NCBI GenBank assembly: GCA_004764695.1
Contig: SMSO01000031.1
Span: 1,424,600-1,488,599, forward strand
Direction: 5' to 3'
From: Schizochytrium sp. TIO01
Lineage: Eukaryota; Sar; Bigyra; Thraustochytrida; Thraustochytriidae
Length of the DNA: 64,000 bases
The notes beneath the pieces are model-generated. The model ran no database searches. It had not been told where the DNA came from and worked only from the letters and a program-made list of their open reading frames with translations. The position numbers and the translations under genes are program-made. Of this stretch, positions 40,453-50,188 are shown piece after piece. Positions within the stretch are counted from its first letter, which is position 1, and each line of letters starts with the position of its first letter.

Positions 40453-43400
40453 ATGGCGGACTACGCGTCGGATTCGAGCTCTGACGCAGACCTGAACGAG
40501 TTCCTAGGCCTTCCACAGGACTTTGAGCTCCCTGACGGTCCTGATGATGAGATCGACGAGGCTGACGATGGTGATCTTAACGGCGCTGGTGTCTTCAACT
40601 CCAAAAAGGGCTCTGGAGTTGCGAAACCTCTTTACTCGCTGCGACTTGTCGAGCGTCTCGCTCTCGAGAGCAATGCCGAGGGTCTCGAAGATGTTCTTGT
40701 GGCTGCATCGGCTGCTGCAGATGACCGCGAGGAGCTCCGTGACGAGCCTGAAGTGAAAGAGCTCCAACTTGAGGTCCTTCGCATGGCGTGCGCTCTTGCC
40801 CAAGGCGATTTCTTCGAGGTCCTCGCCTCTCCTGCGGCGCAAGGCCTCTTTGCCGCAGAAGATCTTAAGAAGGGATACTCTGTAAGTCGCGTTAAAAACC
40901 GTGAAGGTCGTTTTCTTCATGAGCGTGTTGTTGAGCACATCGAGACTGGTATTGGCCCCTGCACAGGTCGCAGCTCCTTCAAGGACCCGAGTGTCTCGAG
41001 TCCTGAGGACCACGTAAACCAACGTGCTCTGCGAGCTATGGCCTGCATGTTCGCAGGTGTTGCTTGTCTTCACATCTTCGTCCAGGCCAACTGGACAGGT
41101 CCTCCTGTCTCTAGCCATGGTATTGACAAGTTCTACCCCCTCCCTTTTGTTCGCGGCGTCTACGACAACCCCAATGCCCCCAAGAATTCTGTAGATACTA
41201 GCTCCAAGTCTGCCTCTGAGCCGGGTCTCAGGTATGTGGAGACTGCTCTCTCCGCTCTCGCCTCCGATGCTAAGGCTGCTGCCGCTGTGTCTGGCAAGGA
41301 TGCCAGCTTCCACGAGTCACAGTTGGACGCGTATCCGGAGCTCCACGCAAGAACAGCTCTTATGCTTGGCGCGAACGGTGAGGAGGTTTACCGTGATGCC
41401 AAGTACCTTCACTTCTTGCTTGTTGCTCGCGTCATTCTTCGCGTCGTCGCTAATCCGACAGTAACCCCTGGTGCTGTGGACCCAACTGATATGCTCGCTG
41501 AGGCTCGCCTTGTGGACGAGAACGGGGCTGTCATTGGCGCTGATGAAGATGAAGAAGATGGCGAGGACGATCTTCCCGGAAAGACCAACGGCGGCATGAG
41601 CGCTAACCCTCATGAGCAGATCTCCAACACAGTCCGCGGAGCTCTTCGGCATTTGCTGACACCTAGCTGGTGGGCAGCACGATCTGCTGTTGTTCACCAG
41701 GAGACCCTTGAAGCCAAGGAGGCAGCGGCTCCTAGCCTCGAGCAGGAGGCAGAGAGAGGATTTGCTCGCACGGTCCGAGCAGTGCAGATCATGTACCCAG
41801 ATGATAAACTTCTGGAGTCCCTCGTGTGGGTTGAATGCGGTGTAGCACGGCACAAGTTCAAGGCTGCAGATGGAGCTAAGCGTGCTTTTGCAAAGGCAAA
41901 GGAAACAGCACAGCTGAATATTCAGATGACTGGTGTAATGGGAAAGCGTACCAAGTTTCAGAAACAAGAGAAGACCCAGCTTATTCTTCTTGCATCGTCA
42001 GCTACCACCAAAGACCCAGAAACTCGCGAGCAAGACACTGAAGCTCCTAAGAATTCTAATTCCCCTGCAGTCAAGGCCATCGAGACCGAGGTACCCAACG
42101 AGATTGTGGCAGAGGATGATAATGATGCAACTGAGGAAGAGAACGGTGGCGAGATTGTAGGATCCACTTCTGTTCTCGGTATCCCCAAGGTGCGCCTCGA
42201 AGAAGTTGACGCTGAGACTCCACTTCACGAGGAGATCCAGTACGCAAAGGAGACCAGTGATGAGGAGGCTCGCATGCGCCGCGGAACGTTGAGCCTTTTG
42301 GACCAATGTATCGTGCTCGGCTTGTGTATGGATGTGAAGAACAGCTACGCTATGGAGGCTCTCACTGCAGAGGAGATGCTTGCTTACGTGGAGCGTGTCC
42401 TCCAGAGTCCTGAAAACTGGATGGTATACTCCACTGCACTTCTAATTAAGTCTCAGCTTGAGTTTGAGCGCAACAAGACCAAGGAGCGTGCCATTTTACA
42501 GATGCAAGTCCTCGTTGACCAGCAGACTGACCGGCTCACACCAACACAGCCTCGCCAGCGTGACGTGGACAACGCTGCCCCAGTGACCGAGCGTCTCGCC
42601 TTTCTGCACGCGCTATCCTGGCCCGCAGTTTGGGAGCTCAAGCGCGGCCTCGCGCAATTGTACTATGAAGTGGGCGCTGCTGGTAGTGCGTTGCAGATCT
42701 TTGAGGAGGTTCGTCTTTGGGAAGAGGCTGTGGACTGCCTTGTGATCATGGACAAGCGCGCTCGTGCTGAGAAGTTGATCCGTGAGCGCCTTGCGGTTGA
42801 GCCCACTGCACACCTTATGTGCGTTTTGGGCTCTTTGCTTCAGGATGAGGACTGGTTCAGCAAGGCGTGGAAGTTTTCTGGCAAGCGCCATGCGCGTGCT
42901 AAGCGTGAATTGGCCCTCATGGCATTTGACCGCGGTGATTTGCAGGAGAGTATTGACCATCTTCAGGATGCCCTTAAGATCAACCCGTTGTACCCGGAGT
43001 CGTGGTTCCGCCTTGGCTCATGCGCTATGCGCCTTGAACAGTGGACCTTGGCCCGTACAGCCTTTGCGCATGTGACTCGCCAGGATCCGGATAGCGGTGA
43101 TGCTTGGGCTAACTTGAGTTCGATTTTGATTCAGCTCAACGACTACCCTGCTGCCTTGAAGGCTGTTATTGAGGCCGTTCGTCAGTCACGTTCCAACTGG
43201 CGTATTTGGGAGAACTACATTATGTTGGCTGTCAACACTCATCAGTGGGGTATGGCCATTGATGGTATGAGCAACCTTGTGGATGTGCGCGCTGGCACTC
43301 GTGAGGCCATTGCTGAGATGGTTGACTTACAGAGTCTCCTTGTAGTTGTAGATGCCTTGGTCTCTGTCCGTAAGTCGGATTCTCAGACCTCTAGTGAAGA

Positions 43401-43863
43401 CCCGCACACGCCGGAGGCCCCTCGTAAGGAGATGAGCCCTGAACTTGTGTCTAGTTTGCGCGCACAATTGGAGGAACTCTTTGACAAAATGCGTTCTAAG
43501 TGTAAGAGTGAGCCCAACATGTGGAAGGTCATGAGTATTTATTACGATGGTATTAATGACCTGCCCAAGGTCCGCGACTGCCTTGTAAAGCGCATCCGTT
43601 CGCTTATGCAACAGGAAGTTGAGTGGGACCGTGATGAGCTCAAGGCTGAGCGCATCATTGCTGTAGCTCTTGATTTGCACGCTCGCTTCACCGACCACCT
43701 CGAGCGCGACCCTACACTTGTCAACGATGAGCAGGCCCGTAAGGCTGTGATTGACCAGGCAATCCAGTTTCCCCGCATTATCTTGGACAAGCTCAAGGCC
43801 AATGAAGACTTGCCGGCCACCGTGTACGCGTCCTTGGAGGACTTCGTTACATCGTCGCAGTAA
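40453..43863 (+). CDS. TTC27: Tetratricopeptide repeat protein 27 (TTC27/Emw1) homolog
   Basis: This is a large TPR protein, 1136 residues in one exon from ATG 40453 (ACAGGATGGCGG context); human TTC27 is about 840. The N-terminus is acidic (SDSSSDADLNEFLG). The C-terminal half carries TPR units, clearest at ~840-960: INPLYPESWFRLGSCAMRL, DPDSGDAWANLSSILIQL, then SNWRIWENYIMLAVNTHQWG. This last block is the signature of TTC27, and the upstream LAQLYYEVGAAGSALQIFEE fits too. Acidic inserts near 360 (EDEEDGEDDLPG) and 540-580 account for extra length. Family members are essential and linked to protein-complex assembly and cell-wall integrity in yeast; the role here is inferred. Codon use is biased to C-ending codons. 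Confidence 0.9.
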   Translation: MADYASDSSSDADLNEFLGLPQDFELPDGPDDEIDEADDGDLNGAGVFNSKKGSGVAKPLYSLRLVERLALESNAEGLEDVLVAASAAADDREELRDEPEVKELQLEVLRMACALAQGDFFEVLASPAAQGLFAAEDLKKGYSVSRVKNREGRFLHERVVEHIETGIGPCTGRSSFKDPSVSSPEDHVNQRALRAMACMFAGVACLHIFVQANWTGPPVSSHGIDKFYPLPFVRGVYDNPNAPKNSVDTSSKSASEPGLRYVETALSALASDAKAAAAVSGKDASFHESQLDAYPELHARTALMLGANGEEVYRDAKYLHFLLVARVILRVVANPTVTPGAVDPTDMLAEARLVDENGAVIGADEDEEDGEDDLPGKTNGGMSANPHEQISNTVRGALRHLLTPSWWAARSAVVHQETLEAKEAAAPSLEQEAERGFARTVRAVQIMYPDDKLLESLVWVECGVARHKFKAADGAKRAFAKAKETAQLNIQMTGVMGKRTKFQKQEKTQLILLASSATTKDPETREQDTEAPKNSNSPAVKAIETEVPNEIVAEDDNDATEEENGGEIVGSTSVLGIPKVRLEEVDAETPLHEEIQYAKETSDEEARMRRGTLSLLDQCIVLGLCMDVKNSYAMEALTAEEMLAYVERVLQSPENWMVYSTALLIKSQLEFERNKTKERAILQMQVLVDQQTDRLTPTQPRQRDVDNAAPVTERLAFLHALSWPAVWELKRGLAQLYYEVGAAGSALQIFEEVRLWEEAVDCLVIMDKRARAEKLIRERLAVEPTAHLMCVLGSLLQDEDWFSKAWKFSGKRHARAKRELALMAFDRGDLQESIDHLQDALKINPLYPESWFRLGSCAMRLEQWTLARTAFAHVTRQDPDSGDAWANLSSILIQLNDYPAALKAVIEAVRQSRSNWRIWENYIMLAVNTHQWGMAIDGMSNLVDVRAGTREAIAEMVDLQSLLVVVDALVSVRKSDSQTSSEDPHTPEAPRKEMSPELVSSLRAQLEELFDKMRSKCKSEPNMWKVMSIYYDGINDLPKVRDCLVKRIRSLMQQEVEWDRDELKAERIIAVALDLHARFTDHLERDPTLVNDEQARKAVIDQAIQFPRIILDKLKANEDLPATVYASLEDFVTSSQ

Positions 43864-46097
43864 ATAGCTAGTACGCTGGCTGCACTAATTTGCTCGTTGA
43901 CCAATTGATGGATGCGGTGCACCTATTTGCAAGCCACTCTTTACTACGACTACACTGGTTTCACCGTCATCCCTTTTCACTTCTCTAATCTCTCTGTTCT
44001 TGCCCTACTAATACTTTCTAATCAATCCTGCAATTTCTCACGTTTCTGTATTGCATTACACTCGATTCTCATGCATTCATAGACACTCATTGTTCTTTTC
44101 TAACTCTTCTAGCCCGCACGTTGTTCACCCTGCTGACGAGCTGAAGCAACATCATGATGTTGATGCAGCTAGTCATGGAATGAAGGAATGGAAATTATTT
44201 TCTGCCTTCCACTCACTCATATTACTAGATTGACTATTCCATAATTGACCAGGCACTCACTGCCTGCCTGGGCAAACACTGCAATTCCTGGGATGCTCGA
44301 GGTGCGTCGTGTCACTTCCACATGATCATCGCTGATCTTCACCTCTGCGGAAAGTCCATGAAGGTATATCTTCCGGCACCTGGCCCGCATCTTTCTCTGA
44401 CGCTCAGCATTACGCAGTATGGAAGATCCAAGGTCATGCGAGCTGGCAATCTTCCTCTGCCTGAGCCGAAGCTCGTGCATGCACAGCACATCCTTCGCTT
44501 TTGTTTGCTTGTTCTTTCAGACTTGAGAACTCAATTTTAGTTTTCTTCATTTTTAATTAAAAGCAAACTAGCCAACTGGCTAACTAACTTGAGCTAAGCA
44601 ACTAGAAAAATTAAAACAAGAGTTTCTGTCCTGAGTGACCACAAGAACTTCGAGGCCCCTTTCCTCTGCGTCCAAGCTGTCGCTCCTTCGGCACAGAGGC
44701 CCGCGATGGTCGATCGGCGAGTCGGCATGTGCTTACCTCATCGCAAGCCTTCTTGCAACCAGGGATGCGAATGCGATACCATCGTTCTGCGGATTCCCGA
44801 GGCCACCCATATTCAAGACGCTCATTTCATGGTTCTCGACAAACAGCGCCTTCGCTCAACGACCGCCAAGAAGAAGAAGAACAACAACAAGAACAACACA
44901 AGAACAACAAGTGGCAGCTCGTGCACCCAATCATCCAATCATCCAAGCATCCCGAGCGAGAGCGAATCGTCACCTCTTCGGTCGCTCGTCTCCAGCTTGT
45001 GCACGGAGTGCAGCTTGTGCACGGAGTGGATGGGTCGATGGGTTGATCGATGTCGATGTCGATGGACGGAGTTCGCATTCCAAGCCATCGATCGCCCTCT
45101 TCGTTTGTCCACTCACTCAGTTCTGCGCATCGTAATGTGCGACGCGAGAAAAGAGCGACAGCTTCAAAAACGGTGCGCACCATATTGGATCCCGGCACAC
45201 CCGGCAGGGCCAAGATCACGAACCAAGGCCGTGCATGCCTCGCGACCTGGCAGCCCTGGAGCCTCGAGCCGATGCCCTCGCTGGGCGTGCCCTCCGCCGC
45301 TGCCTCCGCCTGCGCTGCTTTGAGCCACTCTTCAGAAGGTCCTTCCTGAGATCGAAGGAAGTCTCGCGGAGGTCGGCGCTGGTGCAGGCCTGGTTCGCTG
45401 CCTGCTTTTCAGAGGCCCTTCGCGCGGGACCCCGTTTCTCCGCCGCGGTCTCGCGCGGGCTCGTATAAAAAATATCCAGCTGTAGCCTGCGACGCGTGCG
45501 TGCAGCTCTGCGGATTCACATGACCGTCGCCGCCGCAGAGGCGGCGCTGCATTTTGCCAAAGTTGGGCAGATTTGGGCTCTGCGCATGAGCCTCTCGGGT
45601 CAGCGCTGTTTCTCTCTCTCTTTTTTCTTCTTGTTTTCTCTTTTCTTCCCACGAGGCGGTCTTAGACGTACCTCCTAAGTGCCTACTAAGAGCCCTGAGA
45701 AAGAACTTTTATCTCTACCTCGCTTTACTACTTTAAAAGCTTTATTATTTTTATTTTTTTATTTCATTTTTTACTTACTTATTTTTACATGAAGGAAGAA
45801 GAAGGACCATGTTTTTCTTGTTACTAAACTTTTAAATAAATAAAAACGTTTCTTTTCATCCCAAATTCTCTTCACAGAGCTGAGAGGAATAAATAAAGAA
45901 AACGGCTCAGGTCAGAAACACTAACTTACTGTTACTGGTTTACTTAGCAATTAACTCCGTCTATTCTGGGGTACCATTGTTCGTTCGTTCGATGGTTCGT
46001 TCGATGGTTTGTTTATTTGTTTATGAAAAAGCAAACGCTCGAAGAGCGACCGTGAAAGGCTTTGAGCTGAAGAGGCACTAACTAACTAACCAACCAA

Positions 46098-46126
46098 CTC
46101 ACTCACTCACTCACTCACTCACTCAA
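46098..46126. repeat. CACT/ACTC tetranucleotide array
   Basis: Seven or so CACT units in tandem. Confidence 0.9.
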
Positions 46127-46206
46127 TTCACAGAGAGGCGGCACTGACTGCAGCGGACCACGACATGGTGGCTCAATGAAGGCTTTCGTGCGGACTCTGC
46201 TGAGGC

Positions 46207-46375
46207 TTTCCTTCTTTCTTTCTTTCTTTCTTTCTTTGCCACAATCGTAGATATGTGAGCGGTCGATGAGGAAACCGATTGAGAAAAGCTCTTCTTTCTT
46301 TCTCTCTCTCTTTCTTTCTTTCTTTCTCTCTTTCTTTCTCTCTTTCTCTCTTTCTTTTGTTTTTCTTTTGTGTTT
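46207..46375. repeat. TTTC/TCTC pyrimidine tetranucleotide arrays
   Basis: Two TTTC-type blocks (46207-46237 and about 46290-46375), the second mixed with TCTC. Open frames of Lys/Arg/Glu on the other strand are artefacts. Confidence 0.85.
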
Positions 46376-46481
46376 CTTTCTGCATGGCATCATAGCAGTA
46401 TCTGTAACAGATATATACAGACAGAGCTTTCCTTTTAAATCGAAAGGTTTCCTCGATTAAAGGGGTTATTAGATAGGAAAA

Positions 46482-46512
46482 CAGAAAGAAAGAAAGAAAG
46501 AAAGAAAGAAAA
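46482..46512. repeat. GAAA tetranucleotide array
   Basis: About seven GAAA units, the reverse complement of the preceding TTTC blocks, so the two could pair as an imperfect inverted repeat. Confidence 0.85.
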
Positions 46513-47446
46513 ACTGGTCATTCGCTCTATAGAGCAGTTGATCGCTCGCGGAACAATAGGTTATAGGGTAAAACCCACTGTGTGTTTTTTTTGTTGTATA
46601 GTGGAGAGGATAATAGTTCACTTCAGAGGTGCTTCATAATGCATTGATTGATTGGAATTGATAAATGATAGTTATTTTCTTCGAGTTCAATTCAAATCTC
46701 TTGGGCTCGCAGCGTGGCGACCAGCAGCAGCAGCAGGCCACTAAGGCGCCCTTGCCGGCGTGTCGCACGCGTGAGCGCGCACACGTACACGCTTCAAGAC
46801 GTGGAGTCGAGCCTTCTCTCCCCTGCCTCTCGCCCGCTTGTGAAGGGCGCCCGCACCTCCCCTGGTCGATTCCGGAGTAGTCGGTCGAGCTCCATCATCA
46901 CTCCGCTGGAGATTACCTTCTTCACCACCTGGTCCGTTGCTGCCGTCCTGCGCAATTGACTTCAATATCAATCGCGAGGCACACCAAGCCCTCTGAGCTC
47001 AAACTGTGGTCAGCGCCTGCCTTCACGCTGCTGAGCTTGGTGCTTGCTGAAGGTCCCGTGGACAAATTGAAGTTGAGCCCAGGGCTTCGCACGGTTTCTA
47101 AGGACTGTGAGTTCCGGTTGCGACCCTAGGATTCTGCGTGGAGAGGTTGGCCTATTTGCTCAAACCTTCACTTGCTTGCCTGCTCTCTTGCACTTCTTGT
47201 CTGCAGCGGCTGCTGGTAAATTCTGTGCTATTTTCTGGACGTTTGGAGGACGGTCCATATTGACTAATAGAAAAAGGAGCAGTTGCAGTCTTAAAACAAG
47301 AAACACGCTTGTCGTTGGGACTGAGCGATTGCAACGTTTTGTGGATATCATTAGGTGAAAAGATTAATTGGAGAGATTCTGTGAATCCTTAACTCGCATT
47401 ACCGTATACTCTGGCAACGATATTAATCTCGTGAGTGACAAACACA

Positions 47447-48817
47447 ATGGCGGAGAATGCTGCTGCGCTATTGCGCAAAGCTGAGACAGAGGAGGCGCTT
47501 GCGAGCGAGGTCCTGGAGGGCGGTTTGAACCCTGCTCTTCAAGTCTCTGGAGAGCGCAAGACACCTGCAGAGCTTGAGGAAGCTGAAGATGATGAATCAG
47601 ATGAGGTATTTGTGCAAATCAAAATGTTGCTCAAGTCTGCCATGAACAGCGGTCAACTGAGGTCACTTGCGCGTGCCATCGTGCTAGCGTGGCAAGCTGG
47701 CTACGACTCGAAACTTCTGCGACAGGCAGAACCGAAGATGGTGCGCAAGGCTCAAGAAGTGCGTTTGAGCGTAGACTTGCAAAAGGCTGTTTCTGATAGG
47801 GACCGGCTGCGACTTTCCGACTGTCTTGGACTAGCAACAGAGCTTGGCTTGACTCAGGCTAATTACCCGCCCCTTGGACCAGCCCTTCGTCTAAATCGAG
47901 AACTAGAGGAGGAGATCCGAAGAACGCAGGATGAGGCGCGTCCAGGCCATACCGAAAAGATGCATGGGGTGATTGCCGAGCTGCATCGCAAGTTAATTGG
48001 CCATGATGTTGTAGAGCTGCAGAAAATTGTAATCGAAGAAGCCGAAGTAGCTGAAGCCTCCATGAAGGTAAATAATGCCAAACTTGATGATGCACTTGCA
48101 CGTCTTAAAAAGTGCAGAGCGATGCACACTTGCTCTGCCAAGCTTTCTGAGCTTCGAGACCTTCAAGAAATTTTTCACGAAGTGAACCCCCGTAATCTTG
48201 AGCAGGCAGTCAAACTTTTATCAGAACAGGTGGATGATCTGCGTGAGGATAATGCGCGCCTTATGCTGTCTATGCGCCAGCAGGGTTGCGAGCGAGATAC
48301 CGGTGAACCTGGCACCAAGGCTGATGTTGTCATTCAAGACTCGGGAAGTGAAATAATGATCAATGGCGAGGCTGTCTCGGAGGAGATCAACGGCTTACAC
48401 GCGCGTATCGCAGAACTTGAGGAGAACGAAGAAGTTCTCAAGGGCCGCATCGATCAAGCTGCCAAACTCGGTGCCAAATGGATGGAGGAGAAAAAGAACG
48501 CGGAGATGGAGGAGCTGCGAAAGGAGCTCGCAAACAACGCACAGGCCGCACAAGACGCACAGGCCGCTGCAAAGACCACGGATGCTGCAGAAATTGAGCT
48601 CCAGGTGAAACGAAGAGTTATGGAGATTCAGCAAAAGGAACGCAAGCTCAAGGTTGCGGCTCTTGAGGGTCTCGAGCGTAGTTTGAACAAAAGACATGAA
48701 GAAAATCTGGCGCATCAGCGCGCTCAGTTTGAGCAGCAAGCCTACGCTATGCAAATGGAGCTTGAAAATGCCTTTGCAAAGATTCGGCAGATGGAGAAAC
48801 TCATGCGCATGCGATGA
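47447..48817 (+). CDS. Coiled-coil protein of unknown function
   Basis: I do not recognise this protein. The first ATG is 47447 (MAENAAALLRK); the frame extends four codons upstream only to a GTG. It has 456 residues, almost all helical. Residues ~50-150 look like a packed helical domain (FVQIKMLLKSAMNSGQLRSL, ARAIVLAWQAGYDSKLLRQA). Heptad-rich coiled coils occupy ~155-290 (LEQAVKLLSEQVDDLREDNA) and ~320-456 (LHARIAELEENEEVLKGRID to AFAKIRQMEKLMRMR). The duplicated pattern 'aL-ka---~L--al--A--lgl' in 60-130 resembles helical repeats seen in flagellar and cytoskeletal proteins, but no family match is claimed. No signal peptide or membrane segment. A structural role is inference. Confidence 0.7.
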   Translation: MAENAAALLRKAETEEALASEVLEGGLNPALQVSGERKTPAELEEAEDDESDEVFVQIKMLLKSAMNSGQLRSLARAIVLAWQAGYDSKLLRQAEPKMVRKAQEVRLSVDLQKAVSDRDRLRLSDCLGLATELGLTQANYPPLGPALRLNRELEEEIRRTQDEARPGHTEKMHGVIAELHRKLIGHDVVELQKIVIEEAEVAEASMKVNNAKLDDALARLKKCRAMHTCSAKLSELRDLQEIFHEVNPRNLEQAVKLLSEQVDDLREDNARLMLSMRQQGCERDTGEPGTKADVVIQDSGSEIMINGEAVSEEINGLHARIAELEENEEVLKGRIDQAAKLGAKWMEEKKNAEMEELRKELANNAQAAQDAQAAAKTTDAAEIELQVKRRVMEIQQKERKLKVAALEGLERSLNKRHEENLAHQRAQFEQQAYAMQMELENAFAKIRQMEKLMRMR

Positions 48818-50188
48818 TTTCCCCCAAATGCATGCCTCCATAATCGCCCTACACACGTATTATCTTTTTGTGCATTTCTCTCTACTGAATCTTTTTGCCG
48901 CAAACAATACTCACAAACTCAAACATCCTTTTGTTTAGAACCTTGACAGCAACTTTCACTCGCCCATTCAATCAATCACATAAAGCGTACCCTACTCTAA
49001 CAATCTACTCATTCTACTATGTGGCGCCCTCCTGTATAAGGGCCCCCTCGTTTTTGTTTTCCAATCATGTTTGCCTCCTTGCACAGCTATTTTCAGCTCG
49101 TTTTTGTTTGTCACACCATGCAGGTAAAGAAGACTATTTTTTTTTGTAAGGCGAACGTACCCCATCTATGTCCTCTGATTCTTCAGTAAAGGCTCCAGTA
49201 CTTTAAAACTTGTGCAGACAAGTTTTAATGGTGCAATTAGGAAGACTACGAAACATTATTAATCGTTAGCTCAGTAACCCCTGGACTAGCATGACGTTTT
49301 GTTCTTGGACATCATTTACAATCTTACTGCTGAAGTTTTTACTCACGTGGAGAGATTCTTAGATTAGTGAAGGTGAACTTTTGCTACCATCTCTGTTTCT
49401 TCGCTATACATGTATGCAAAGTATTCGTAATCGTCTCTTTTACATTTGTGGATATATAATATATATATAATAAGTAGGAAGGGAAGCACTTGAACGAAAG
49501 AAATAGATATGAATTTGATGGAACCAAATAGTATGATGACCTGCTATGTCCGTAACATCCTTTTTCAACAATTAGTAGGAAAGGAGATACCTATGGACTC
49601 TGATGAGAGCATTAAATAAGCTCGAAATAAAATTAATTCAAATTATCATTAGGCTTCTGTGCTATGCATTTGGAGTCGGCCAAGGCAAGGAATATCTTAA
49701 ACAACACGTTGTGTTGCACTTCAATCAACCCCCACGCCTCCTCCTCCGTCAACCTGCGTCAGAGGAGGTGTAGGAAGATAGCTGGAAAGGAGGTTACAAG
49801 TAAGCAGCTGCTGTGGATTTTACAAGTAAGCACATTGTTCTTTTGAGAAAAAACAACTTAACACCAGAAACGTACTTACTAGTACAGTAGGGAAAGTAAT
49901 GCATATTTGAATGTTTGTTTTCTTTTTAATTTCTTTGATGTATGATATGTTATGTACTCGAGGAATGTAAGTAAATAGCGACATGCGAGTAAAGAAACCA
50001 AGAGACCTTTTGAAGTATTGATTTCATGGTAGCCAAGGCCCCTTTCATTTTGTTCTGCTGATGTCAGTGTATTGTGAGACAACAACCAAAAGAGCTATAA
50101 CTAACAGGCTACTGGCATTACCGTGTGTATGGAATAGCTAGACATAAATTGCTAGCCATGCCAAGTTTTCTAGACAGATATAACTCGC
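48818..50188. other. Intergenic region
   Basis: AT-rich DNA lies between the coiled-coil and PUFA-synthase genes. A pyrimidine tract followed by GACGCAG precedes a short minus-strand open stretch near 49755-49640 (LTEEEAWGLIEVQHNVLFKI), which looks like a terminal exon but has no visible partner. A TA-rich run is at 49450-49472. Confidence 0.45.

Larger units (their letters stand above)
43864..47446. other. 3.6-kb intergenic region with microsatellites
   Basis: No gene can be supported. 44.6-45.7 kb is GC-richer and has several overlapping frames on both strands without recognisable motifs. A TATA-like CTCGTATAAAAAATA occurs near 45461. 45.7-46.7 kb is low-complexity. TAAGTGCCTA at 45676-45685 is a copy of a motif seen elsewhere. 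The last ~500 bases are the probable promoter of the coiled-coil gene. Confidence 0.5.

Noticed and set aside
44635-45652. Several overlapping frames of 100-205 codons in a GC-richer patch
   Set aside because: Frames overlap on both strands, are rich in Ser/Arg/Cys and show no domain or splice logic; most likely chance.
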